A stretch of 13,383 nucleotides of DNA from Bacteroidota bacterium (GTDB lineage Bacteria > Bacteroidota > Bacteroidia > Flavobacteriales > Flavobacteriaceae). The position numbers were made by a program, and so were the translations under genes. Position 1 is the first letter of the stretch; each line of letters opens with the position of its first letter. Location of the stretch: contig JAEZGB010000106.1 in assembly GCA_023437485.1 (NCBI GenBank), positions 1 through 13,383 on the forward strand, given 5' to 3'. A model generated the notes under the pieces. The model was not told where the DNA came from. It was given only the letters and a program-made list of their open reading frames with translations, and did not search any database. Positions 1-6,844 of this stretch are shown here, piece after piece.

Positions 1-313
1 CCCCAATGATGATCGCGGTGGTGGTCTTTCCGCTGAGTTCGAGATTTTTTACAATTTCCTGAATTTGAACTGCCGCCTGTTGGCCGAGCATTCCGTTGAT
101 TTCTGAAAATAATTGTCCCTGGATGGCGTCCCGGCCAAAGAACAGGCCTGCCAGTGAAATGAGCATTAGCAGCAGCGGCCCCATTGAAAAGGCGGTGTAG
201 TAGGAAAGTGATGCGCTGAGTTTCAGCCCGTTGTCATCGCTGAAACCGGTAGCCGTATTTTTTAGGATCTTCCACGCGTCTGCAAAAAAAGCTTTGCTAA
301 ATAATTTTGCCAT
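1..313 (-). CDS. YihY/BrkB (UPF0761) family inner-membrane protein, N-terminal part
   Basis: The gene starts at the ATG whose complement is cat at 311-313 and runs off the left edge, leaving about 104 codons. The protein begins MAKLFSKAFFADAWKIL, then has a stretch of the type LSASLSYYTAFSMGPLLLML at about residues 31-50, and a first membrane segment ending near LAGLFFG. The phrase 'K.SASLSYYTAFS..P' before the first helix is typical of the YihY/BrkB family, six-helix inner-membrane proteins once misnamed ribonuclease BN. The following GRDAIQGQLFSEINGMLG...IQEIVKN segment also fits the family's first external loop. The biochemical role of this family is not settled; transport has been proposed. 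It is divergently arranged with the gene at 437. The call rests on the N-terminal quarter of the protein only. Confidence 0.75.
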   Translation of the reverse strand, partial: MAKLFSKAFFADAWKILKNTATGFSDDNGLKLSASLSYYTAFSMGPLLLMLISLAGLFFGRDAIQGQLFSEINGMLGQQAAVQIQEIVKNLELSGKTTTAIIIG

Positions 314-366
314 CGTCTTTTTTTCTTAAAATTAACCATTCAGTGTTGGAAGGCATAAGAAATTAA

Positions 367-393
367 CAAATCTGAAAGGCTTGTCCACCGCAA
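367..393 (-). promoter_or_regulatory. possible Bacteroidetes-type promoter for the YihY-family gene
   Basis: Read on the minus strand, CAGATTTG (367-374) matches seven of eight positions of the Bacteroidetes -7 consensus TAnnTTTG. A TTG (391-393) lies 16 nt further upstream, about where a -33 element is expected. The box is about 53 nt from the start codon at 313. This rests on pattern matching alone. Confidence 0.3.
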
Positions 394-413
394 TGATTAA
401 AGGCATTTTCCGT

Positions 414-421
414 TATCTTTG
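414..421 (+). promoter_or_regulatory. Bacteroidetes -7 promoter box TATCTTTG
   Basis: TATCTTTG is a perfect match to TAnnTTTG, the -7 element recognised by the Bacteroidetes primary sigma factor. It ends 15 nt before the ATG at 437, so a transcript would have only a very short leader. No convincing -33 TTTG/TTG is seen at the usual spacing. The box includes the TTG at 419-421, which makes that codon an unlikely start. An almost identical box, TATCTTTT, precedes cphB. Confidence 0.5.
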
Positions 422-436
422 GTAAAATTCCGGCTG

Positions 437-1693
437 ATGCGATTCCTGTTTTTATTGTTTTTTTGCATGTTTTCAATTGTGGTAAGGCCAGGGTTTATCC
501 TCTTGCCCATGGACGAATCGACCCAGCAGAACCACCTTAAGGCATACGGAATTACTTATTGGGCGCTTGACAAACAATACAAGGCAAGTTGGCTGCTCAA
601 TTACCGCGGGGGTTCTTTTTTGCTGCCCGACAGCGCCGATATCAGGAAAGAATGCCAGATTCGGGGCGTGAGTTTTGAACCGCTCTCAGATGCCGAGGCC
701 AACGCCATTCTGCAGGAAATTTCATCGCCATCGCAAAACATGGAAGCGGTGGTGCTGGAAAAGGCCCCCAAAATTGCAGTCTACACTCCGTCCGGGAAAC
801 AGCCGTGGGATGACGCCGTTACACTGGTCCTTACCTATGCCGAAATTCCCTTTACGGCGGTTTATGATACTGAAGTGCTATCAGATCAGTTGCTTCTCTA
901 TGACTGGCTTCACTTGCATCACGAAGATTTTACAGGCCAGTACGGCAAATTTTTTGGGGCTTACCGCAACGCGCCCTGGTATATTGAACAAAAGCGCGAG
1001 GCCGAGGCGCTGGCCGCAAAATTGGGTTTTTCCAAGGTTTCCGATGCCAAGCTCGCGGTTTCCAAGAAGATTCGCGATTTTGTGATTGGCGGCGGGTTTA
1101 TGTTCGCGATGTGTTCGGCAACCGACAGTTTTGACATTGCGCTCTCGGCCGAAGGCGTGGATATCTGCGAGCCGATGTTTGACGGTGACCCGAGCGAGGC
1201 CAACTATCAGTCCAGGATCGACTACTCAAAAACATTTGCCTTTAAGAATTTCACCCTTGAGCGGCGGCCCGAAAGGTATGAATTTTCCGATATTGACATG
1301 ACCGAAAAACGTCAGATGCCAATGGAGAAGGATTATTTTACGCTGATGGAATTCTCGGCCAAATGGGACGTGATCCCAAGCATGCTTTGCCAGAACCAGA
1401 CACAGCTCATCAAGGGCTTCATGGGACAGACGACATCATTTGACCCGGATCTGATCAAAAGCAACGTACTTGTTTTGGGCGAAAGCCAGATCAATGGCGA
1501 AGCCCGTTATATCCACGGACAGAAAGGCAAGGGGTTCTTTACTTTTTTTGGCGGGCATGACCCTGAGGATTACCAACATCGCGTTGGCGACTCACCAACG
1601 GTCCTTGATTTGCACCCCAACTCACCCGGTTACCGATTGATCCTCAACAATGTGCTGTTTCCCGCGGCTAAAAAGAAAAAGCAAAAAACCTGA
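437..1693 (+). CDS. conserved exported protein of unknown function (commonly labelled 'asparagine synthetase B')
   Basis: The protein has 418 residues from the ATG at 437. The frame stays open to a TTG at 419, but that codon lies inside the -7 promoter box, so 437 is the better start. The N-terminus MRFLFLLFFCMFSIVV is a hydrophobic signal-like segment, followed by FILLPMDE. From memory, close relatives across Flavobacteriaceae are highly conserved and are deposited as asparagine synthetase B. The sequence does not support that name: there is no N-terminal catalytic Cys2 and no SGGxDS ATP-pyrophosphatase loop, and the length is wrong. What can be seen is a region from about 110 that may be an alpha/beta fold. 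It contains FVIGGGFMFAMCSATDSF (215-232), whose Cys226 sits like a nucleophile elbow, and near the end FFTFFGGHDPED (367-378), which contains a His-x-Pro-Glu. These resemble the Cys...His-Pro-Glu layout of class I glutamine-amidotransferase or ThuA-like folds; this is inference. The tail is lysine-rich (KKKKQK). Its stop codon abuts the stop of the convergent neighbour. Confidence 0.85.
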   Translation: MRFLFLLFFCMFSIVVRPGFILLPMDESTQQNHLKAYGITYWALDKQYKASWLLNYRGGSFLLPDSADIRKECQIRGVSFEPLSDAEANAILQEISSPSQNMEAVVLEKAPKIAVYTPSGKQPWDDAVTLVLTYAEIPFTAVYDTEVLSDQLLLYDWLHLHHEDFTGQYGKFFGAYRNAPWYIEQKREAEALAAKLGFSKVSDAKLAVSKKIRDFVIGGGFMFAMCSATDSFDIALSAEGVDICEPMFDGDPSEANYQSRIDYSKTFAFKNFTLERRPERYEFSDIDMTEKRQMPMEKDYFTLMEFSAKWDVIPSMLCQNQTQLIKGFMGQTTSFDPDLIKSNVLVLGESQINGEARYIHGQKGKGFFTFFGGHDPEDYQHRVGDSPTVLDLHPNSPGYRLILNNVLFPAAKKKKQKT

Positions 1694-1712
1694 TCAATGT
1701 TTTTGTGCCGCG
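1663..1712. terminator. inverted repeat spanning two abutting stop codons; possible bidirectional terminator
   Basis: CGCGGC (1663-1668) pairs with GCCGCG (1707-1712). Inside it, AAAAAC (1684-1689) pairs with GTTTTT (1699-1704) around a loop holding TGATCA (1691-1696). That palindrome consists of the plus-strand TGA followed by the minus-strand TGA. The symmetry would let one structure serve both converging transcripts. It lacks the compact GC stem followed by a U-tract of a classical intrinsic terminator, so the terminator reading is weak. The inverted repeat itself is directly visible. Confidence 0.3.
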
Positions 1713-4444
1713 TAAGTAAGCGCGCGTAAAGTTTGCCGGGCCTGTAGAATCAATTTCCGTAATTCTTCCTTTTCCGTTTCTTCGGAATGTACCCTTGCCT
1801 CCAATTTTGCAATAGATTCTTTTTGTTCGGCAATAATTGCCTGCTGCTCCTGGATGGCATTGATCAGGACAGGCACGAGTTCAGAATAGTTAATTGCCTT
1901 GGTCTTGCTGTTGTCTTCGCCGGTCGTCACAACTTCCGGGATTATTTTTTCTGTTTCCTGTGCGATCAGCCCAAGCCGCGTCATTGAGGTTTTATCGGCC
2001 TTGTAGATGTAACTTTTGGGCTGCAGTTTCATGACTTCAGACAGGCCGTAGTTAAGATCCACAATGTCCTTCTTGAGCCTCGCGTCACTTGGAGCGGGAT
2101 ATCCGTAAGAATAGACCTGATTAAAAGCTAAGGCGGCGCTGCCCAAATCCCGTATGTTTGTTGTAGTGGGTAAAATATTTCCCGCCATGAGCAAATCGCC
2201 GGCGCCAATTCTGACGTCTCCCAGAAAATATCCCGAGTAGCTTGCTGCTTTTTGGACATTACTATAAATGCCGTAATGCGTGCCACCGGCAAGTGTCGAA
2301 ATAAATACATAATTGCCGTATTTAAGGCCAGTTCCCGTTGCGGCCGACGAAATATCGGTATGCGTACCCGTAATGGTTCCGTCACCGTTGGCATCCATGA
2401 CGTTGCGAAGGCCCACCGTAATCCCCGAGGCGTTCCCTGCAAAGGTGTTTATCATCCCGTATTTCGCGCCTGTTCCCGTATTGGAAACATAATTGTTTAC
2501 CCCGGTGGCATTGCCCGATCCGCCGGTAAGGGTGTTGCGGATTCCCGTATGCGGCCCGGAACCTGTGCCAAACATCTCATTGTCAACGCCAAAATGCTGG
2601 GAATTTCCGGTGTTGGAAATCGTGTTAACAAGGCCTCTTTGCCACCCTGAACCGGGCCCGCTCAAGGTGTTTGCAGTCCCGATACGGCTTCCGCTGCCGC
2701 TGCCCGAGATATCGTTTGCAGTTCCAAAGTGGGTACTGTTCCCAGATACATTGATCAAGTTATAAACACCGTATTGCGTTCCCGAGGCCGTTCCGTCAAG
2801 GGAATTCCAAACACCGAAATGCGACCCGGCGCCCGTATTGGTTATAGAGTTGAAGGTCCCTGCCTGTGTACCGGTTCCGGCTCCCTGCAAAAACGAAAGG
2901 TTGCCGTAATGAAAACCGTTGCCGGAGTTGGTGATGGTAGTCATTACACCACTTTGCATACCTGATCCCGTTCCCGACAGCAACGTGCTCAAACCTGTAT
3001 GTGCCCCGGTTCCGGATCCGCTCAGGGTGTTGTCGTATCCAATATGAAAACTGTTTCCGCTATTGCTGATATTAACCTGGCTGCCGTACTGACCGCCAGA
3101 ACCAGAGCCCGAAAGTGTGGTGAGCGATCCATAATGCAGGCCGGTTCCCGGACCCGAGAGTTCGTTGGTAATGCCGGTGTGGACGCCGTTTCCGGATCCT
3201 GAAAGGACGTTGTGAACACCGTAATTGAGCGCATCCCCGCTTGTGGTAATCTCCGTATACATGCCGCGTTTGTTGCCGCTGCCTGCGCCTACCAGGTCGT
3301 TTCGGATGCCCAGATGGCTACCACTGCCGGAGTTATCGATATAATTCTTCAGGCCGTAACGCGTTCCCGTACCTGTGCCTGACATGGTATTGTTTACCCC
3401 GTATTGCGTGCCACCGCCATCATTTGCAAACCAGGAATTTATACCAAACTGCTCGCCAGAAGTATTTCCCGTCAATTCATTGTTGATCCCAAAACGGGCT
3501 CCGCTCCCCGTGCCGTTTACCCGGTTGGTAACTCCAAAATGCGCGTTGTCACCGGTCACTGAAACCTGGTTAAAAACACCCCATTGCAAACCGCTTTTGG
3601 TACCGCTCAATTGATTGACCGTGCCGTAATGTTCGCCTGTTCCTGCGCCAAACATATAATTGTGCGTGCCGATGTTCCAGTCATTTCCCGAATTTGAAAT
3701 ATAGTTATAAACCCCGCGGATCTTGCCGTTTCCATTCCCGGCCAGATCATTCCGGATTCCAAAATGGTCGCCGCCCCCCGAAGTGTTGTTGATGGTGTAC
3801 GACCCGTATTGCGAGCCGCTGCCCGAATTAAATATTTTGATATAGTCGCCAAATTGGGTCCCGCCGCCCGTACCCGAGAGCGAAGTGTCATTCCCCACAA
3901 CGGTTCCCTCTCCATTAGTGCTAACAGCATTGCTGAAATTCACGATTGGAAGGTAATCAATTGACGAGTCGACATTGGTGGTCAGGGTAAGGCCGTTCTC
4001 CAAAAGCGAGTTCCGGATATCCACCTTTGAATTGGTCGCGGTATTGGTCCCGATAACCACTTTTCCCATATGATAGATATCGTCGGCGATGTTGTCAGGG
4101 CCTGCTGTTGTTGAAACCTCGTACCAATCGTGATCAGATGCGCTGCTTGCCGCGAACCCGACCCAGGATGCGGTTGGATTGTTCCAATAGTAAAAGCCGG
4201 GCGCATTGCTTCCCGATGCATTCTTTAAATACACCAGCATGCTCTGTTGTGCGGCCGATGGGTTGACCGCCGGAAAGGTGTCGATTTTTGGGATCAGGAT
4301 GCCTTCGGTGGGAGTTGGCGCCGCTTCGTTGGCCGTCCTGATGTCAAGCGTGGCGTTGGGCGTGGTGGTTCCGATGCCAACCTGGGAGAAGGCGCCGGCA
4401 AATGTTAATAGGGTAGGGACCAGGAAGTGAAATTTCATATCCAT
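1694..4444 (-). CDS. secreted 15-residue-repeat surface protein with C-terminal S74 (tail-fibre-type) chaperone domain
   Basis: The protein has 916 residues. Residues 1-20 (MDMKFHFLVPTLLTFAGAFS) form a signal peptide, followed by QVGIGTTTPNATLDI, the usual start of Bacteroidetes tail-fibre-like surface proteins. A short globular part with YYWNNPTASWVGF (about 85-97) precedes the repeat array at 197-737. The array has about 36 units of 15 residues with rough consensus [HQ]-[YF]-G-[VIT]-x-N-x-[LI]-S-G-[ST]-G-[ST]-G-x. Glycine at position 3 is present in every unit and asparagine at position 6 in most. The C-terminal 130 residues begin PSDARLKKDI (785-794), then LQPKSYIYK and RLGLIAQETEKIIPEV. 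This is the peptidase S74 intramolecular chaperone, which in phage endosialidases cuts itself between Ser and Asp (here Ser786-Asp787) after trimer folding. Residues from about 860 to the end form a coiled coil (EQQAIIAEQKESIAKLEARV). No type IX secretion C-terminal domain is seen. A trimeric beta-solenoid fibre or adhesin is a reasonable inference. The ligand and function are unknown. Met3 is an alternative start. Confidence 0.85.
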   Translation of the reverse strand: MDMKFHFLVPTLLTFAGAFSQVGIGTTTPNATLDIRTANEAAPTPTEGILIPKIDTFPAVNPSAAQQSMLVYLKNASGSNAPGFYYWNNPTASWVGFAASSASDHDWYEVSTTAGPDNIADDIYHMGKVVIGTNTATNSKVDIRNSLLENGLTLTTNVDSSIDYLPIVNFSNAVSTNGEGTVVGNDTSLSGTGGGTQFGDYIKIFNSGSGSQYGSYTINNTSGGGDHFGIRNDLAGNGNGKIRGVYNYISNSGNDWNIGTHNYMFGAGTGEHYGTVNQLSGTKSGLQWGVFNQVSVTGDNAHFGVTNRVNGTGSGARFGINNELTGNTSGEQFGINSWFANDGGGTQYGVNNTMSGTGTGTRYGLKNYIDNSGSGSHLGIRNDLVGAGSGNKRGMYTEITTSGDALNYGVHNVLSGSGNGVHTGITNELSGPGTGLHYGSLTTLSGSGSGGQYGSQVNISNSGNSFHIGYDNTLSGSGTGAHTGLSTLLSGTGSGMQSGVMTTITNSGNGFHYGNLSFLQGAGTGTQAGTFNSITNTGAGSHFGVWNSLDGTASGTQYGVYNLINVSGNSTHFGTANDISGSGSGSRIGTANTLSGPGSGWQRGLVNTISNTGNSQHFGVDNEMFGTGSGPHTGIRNTLTGGSGNATGVNNYVSNTGTGAKYGMINTFAGNASGITVGLRNVMDANGDGTITGTHTDISSAATGTGLKYGNYVFISTLAGGTHYGIYSNVQKAASYSGYFLGDVRIGAGDLLMAGNILPTTTNIRDLGSAALAFNQVYSYGYPAPSDARLKKDIVDLNYGLSEVMKLQPKSYIYKADKTSMTRLGLIAQETEKIIPEVVTTGEDNSKTKAINYSELVPVLINAIQEQQAIIAEQKESIAKLEARVHSEETEKEELRKLILQARQTLRALTYAAQKH
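2234..3856 (-). repeat. about 36 in-frame 45-bp (15-residue) tandem repeats
   Basis: The units start at residue 197 (QFGDYIK...) and stay in exact 15-residue register for 30 copies. One 14-residue unit (31st) and one 17-residue unit (34th, ITGTHTDISSAATGTGL) follow before the last one starting HYGIYSNVQ. The DNA copies are strongly diverged while the glycine, asparagine and hydrophobic positions are kept. This points to old duplication and selection on structure rather than recent expansion. Units of the 'SGTGSG' kind mix with 'SNSGN' or 'TNTG' kinds every two to four copies, which may reflect turns of a solenoid with unequal faces. Confidence 0.9.
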
Positions 4445-4530
4445 GGTACTGTTGATTGGTCCGGTAAATGTACATTATTTTATAAAGCGCTGGCACGCAA
4501 ATCCTTACATTTTTTTGAAAAGTATTCTCG

Positions 4531-4622
4531 CGGGGATAAATGCCCTAGCCCCGATTGAGGCCCTGCTGGAGCTCTTGGTGGCAGAGCCTCCAAAGCGACG
4601 GCCGAAAGCGGGAATCAGCTCC
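4531..4622 (+). ncRNA. candidate structured RNA element, similar to a Flavobacteria intergenic motif (possibly Flavo-1)
   Basis: This spacer holds TGCCCTAGCCCCGATTG at its left and AGCGGGAATCAGCTCC at its right. I recall this frame recurring between genes in Flavobacterium, with a variable hairpin between, and I associate it with the Flavo-1 RNA family; that link is from memory. The visible structure is a 10-bp hairpin, GAGGCCCTGC (4557-4566) with GCAGAGCCTC (4581-4590), having nine matched pairs and a 14-nt loop. It is enclosed by CCCG (4550-4553) with CGGG (4609-4612) and by AGC (4547-4549) with GCT (4618-4620). A run of nine A follows. The strand is uncertain because the fold works on both. 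The rest of the spacer, 4445-4530, is AT-rich and presumably carries the promoter of the repeat protein, but no convincing -33/-7 pair was found there. Confidence 0.5.
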
Positions 4623-4638
4623 AAAAAAAAAGAGCCAT

Positions 4639-4660
4639 AAAAAAACCCCGCCGAAGCGGG
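4639..4660 (-). terminator. intrinsic terminator of the DPP IV-like gene
   Basis: On the minus strand, 7 nt after the TAA of the peptidase gene, CCCGC-TTCG-GCGGG forms a perfect five-pair stem with a stable TTCG tetraloop. One G and a run of seven T follow (A-run 4639-4645 on the plus strand). This is a textbook intrinsic terminator. Confidence 0.88.
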
Positions 4661-4667
4661 ATTCTGT

Positions 4668-6797
4668 TTATTTGTTATGCTCGATGGCGTAATCCAGTAT
4701 TTTCTGGATCAGGTGCACGCGGTCCTTGCCCATCACGTTGTGTTTGTGCATCGGGTAGGGGAAAAAGTCAACCTGTTTGCCCGCCTCGACGAATTTCTTG
4801 ACCAGTGCGAGGTTGTGCTGCATCACGACCACATCGTCACTGGTGCCATGGATCAATAGCATTTTGCCATCGAGTTTGTTCGCGTAATTCATGACGGTGT
4901 TGTCTTCAAAGCCCTTGGCGTTCTCGGCCGGGCTATCCATATAGCGCTCGCCGTACATGACCTCATACCAGCGCCAGTCGGTGACCGGGCCACCGGCTAT
5001 GGCCACATTAAAGATACCCGGATGGCGCAGCATCATTGAGGTTGTCATGAACCCGCCATAGCTCCAGCCGTGCAGGGCCAGGCGGTTGGCGTCAACATAC
5101 GGAAGCGTTTTGAGGTAGTCGATACCCTTGAGTTGATCGGCGATTTCGGCCTCGCCCAGTTTGCCGTGGATCACGTGTTCAAAGTCGCGGCCTCGATGGG
5201 CCGAGCCCCGGTTGTCCACGGTCCAGACCAGGTAGCCCTGTTCGGCAAGCCAATACATCCAAAGGCTGGCCCCGTCAAGGTGAGAGTTGTTGATGAGTTG
5301 CGCGTGCGGCCCACCGTAAACATACACGAATACCGGGTATTTTTTTGAAGGGTCAAAGTTAGACGGCTTGATCATCCGGGTCCAGAGATCCGTTTTGCCA
5401 TCGGCGGCCTTGATGGTTTTTATCTCGGAAGTCCCCATTTGATAACCGTCATATTTGTTGGGGCTTTCCAATAGCGTCACCGCTTTGCCTTTTTTGTCGA
5501 TCATCAATGTTTTAGACGGCGTGTCGTGGTTGGAGTACTCGTCAAAAATCCAGTTGCCGTCGCTGCTGATGCTCATGGAGTGGACGCCTTCGCCCTTGGT
5601 TACCAGCGTTTGTTTCCCCTTGAGGTCCACTTTGTAGCCCAGCATGTTTAGCGGGTTGGGACCGGTCGCCATAAAATAGATCTCATCGCCTTTGGGGCTT
5701 GCGCCGACGATTTCCTTGGCGATGAATTTGTTTGCAGTAAGCTGTTTGATGAGCTTTCCATTGAGGTCATAGTAATATAGATTGTCAAACCCGTCCTTTT
5801 CCGTAATCCAGATAAAGTTGTTCGACGTCTTGGACGGGAAGTACGGCGCGTGCTCGGGTTCAACCCATGTTGTGGCCTTTTCCTGCAAAATTGTGCGCAC
5901 GAAATTTCCGGTTGAGGCCTCGTACAGATTCAGGCGCATGTCATTCTGGCCGCGATTGAGTTCGGCAATCAGGACGTATTTCTCGTCAGGGGTCCAGGCC
6001 AGGTTGGTGAGGTAATCATCGGGGTTGCCTTTGGGACTAATGAAAACCGTCTTGCCCGATGCCATACTGTAGATTCCCACCCGCGGCTTTTCACTGGATT
6101 GGCCAATCATCGGGTATTTGATGTTTTCCAGTTTTCCGGGCGTGACCGTAATGTCCAGAAGCGGGTAATCGGCTACGGCGCGCTCATCTTTTTGGTAAAA
6201 AGCCAGGTAATTTGACTTTGGCGACCAGAAAATGCCTTTTGAAATCCCAAACTCATTCCGGGCGATCGATTGTCCTGACACGATTCCTTCGGCGTCATTG
6301 GTAATGGCAACCCTTTGTCCGTTCTTTAAAATAAACAGATTGTTCTTGTCAGTGAAGGCCAGGTTGGCGCGAGATTCATCAAAATCGGCGTTGGCGGCAC
6401 CTTCCGGAATCGCGATGACCTTTTTTCCCGTTTTGGCCTTGGTGTCATATTCGTAATATTGGGTCCCGTCCGAAACCCAGAACTGATGGTCATTGCGCCA
6501 TTCGACACTGGCGAATGACCGAAGTTGGGCACCGGTGGCGCGGTTTACCTCGGCCAGGGTAACGAGTTCGACGGCCTTGGCATCGGTTGAATTTGCCGAC
6601 ATCAATTTGCGTCCCGAATCAGCCAGGTACACGTATTTGTTTGAATTCGGAACCCACTGGAACATCAGGAATTTGTCGGCGCGGAAATTTCGCCCCTGCT
6701 GCATCACGGCATCTTCCAGCGTAAGTTGCCTGAGTTGTGCCGATGCCGAAAAGGAAATGAAAAGGCCGAGGGCGAGGATTAGTTTTTTATTCATCAT
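4668..6797 (-). CDS. dipeptidyl peptidase IV-like S9 family serine peptidase, exported
   Basis: The protein has 709 residues, close to the usual length of bacterial DPP IV (about 700-730). MMNKKLILALGLFISFSASA is a signal peptide with likely cleavage before Gln21, so the enzyme is periplasmic or outer-membrane exposed. Residues about 30-460 form the DPP IV N-terminal beta-propeller (repeated WSPKSNYLAFY, AWTPDEKYVLIAE, SISSDGNWIFDE blades). RNEFGISKGIFWSP (180-193) contains the Glu182 region that in this family holds the substrate's N-terminal amine. The alpha/beta-hydrolase domain has Tyr494 in VYVYGGP (oxyanion), Ser579 in GWSYGG, Asp654 in HGTSDD and His686 in MHKHNV as the catalytic set. 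The family releases Xaa-Pro dipeptides from peptide N-termini. A related S9 dipeptidyl specificity cannot be excluded. It lies 47 nt downstream of cphA in the same direction with no clear promoter between them, so co-transcription is likely. A strong terminator follows. Confidence 0.92.
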   Translation of the reverse strand: MMNKKLILALGLFISFSASAQLRQLTLEDAVMQQGRNFRADKFLMFQWVPNSNKYVYLADSGRKLMSANSTDAKAVELVTLAEVNRATGAQLRSFASVEWRNDHQFWVSDGTQYYEYDTKAKTGKKVIAIPEGAANADFDESRANLAFTDKNNLFILKNGQRVAITNDAEGIVSGQSIARNEFGISKGIFWSPKSNYLAFYQKDERAVADYPLLDITVTPGKLENIKYPMIGQSSEKPRVGIYSMASGKTVFISPKGNPDDYLTNLAWTPDEKYVLIAELNRGQNDMRLNLYEASTGNFVRTILQEKATTWVEPEHAPYFPSKTSNNFIWITEKDGFDNLYYYDLNGKLIKQLTANKFIAKEIVGASPKGDEIYFMATGPNPLNMLGYKVDLKGKQTLVTKGEGVHSMSISSDGNWIFDEYSNHDTPSKTLMIDKKGKAVTLLESPNKYDGYQMGTSEIKTIKAADGKTDLWTRMIKPSNFDPSKKYPVFVYVYGGPHAQLINNSHLDGASLWMYWLAEQGYLVWTVDNRGSAHRGRDFEHVIHGKLGEAEIADQLKGIDYLKTLPYVDANRLALHGWSYGGFMTTSMMLRHPGIFNVAIAGGPVTDWRWYEVMYGERYMDSPAENAKGFEDNTVMNYANKLDGKMLLIHGTSDDVVVMQHNLALVKKFVEAGKQVDFFPYPMHKHNVMGKDRVHLIQKILDYAIEHNK

Positions 6798-6844
6798 TTT
6801 AATTTTGGTAACGGGTTGGTCTTTGCCGATGGTGCTTTGTTACA

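Noticed and set aside
419..436. TTG start for the gene at 437, and the parallel TTG at 9710 for cphB
   Set aside because: Both codons overlap a -7 promoter box, so the transcript would begin downstream of them.
2234..3856. CRISPR-like or satellite array
   Set aside because: The 45-bp periodicity is in frame and protein-level, with no constant repeat or unique spacers.
1694..4444. Prophage tail-fibre gene
   Set aside because: The S74 domain is shared with phage tail spikes, but the protein has a signal peptide and the Bacteroidetes VGIGTTTPNATLDI start, and no phage genes are nearby.
4443..4640. 65-codon plus-strand reading frame in the spacer
   Set aside because: It crosses the structured RNA candidate and has no recognisable product.
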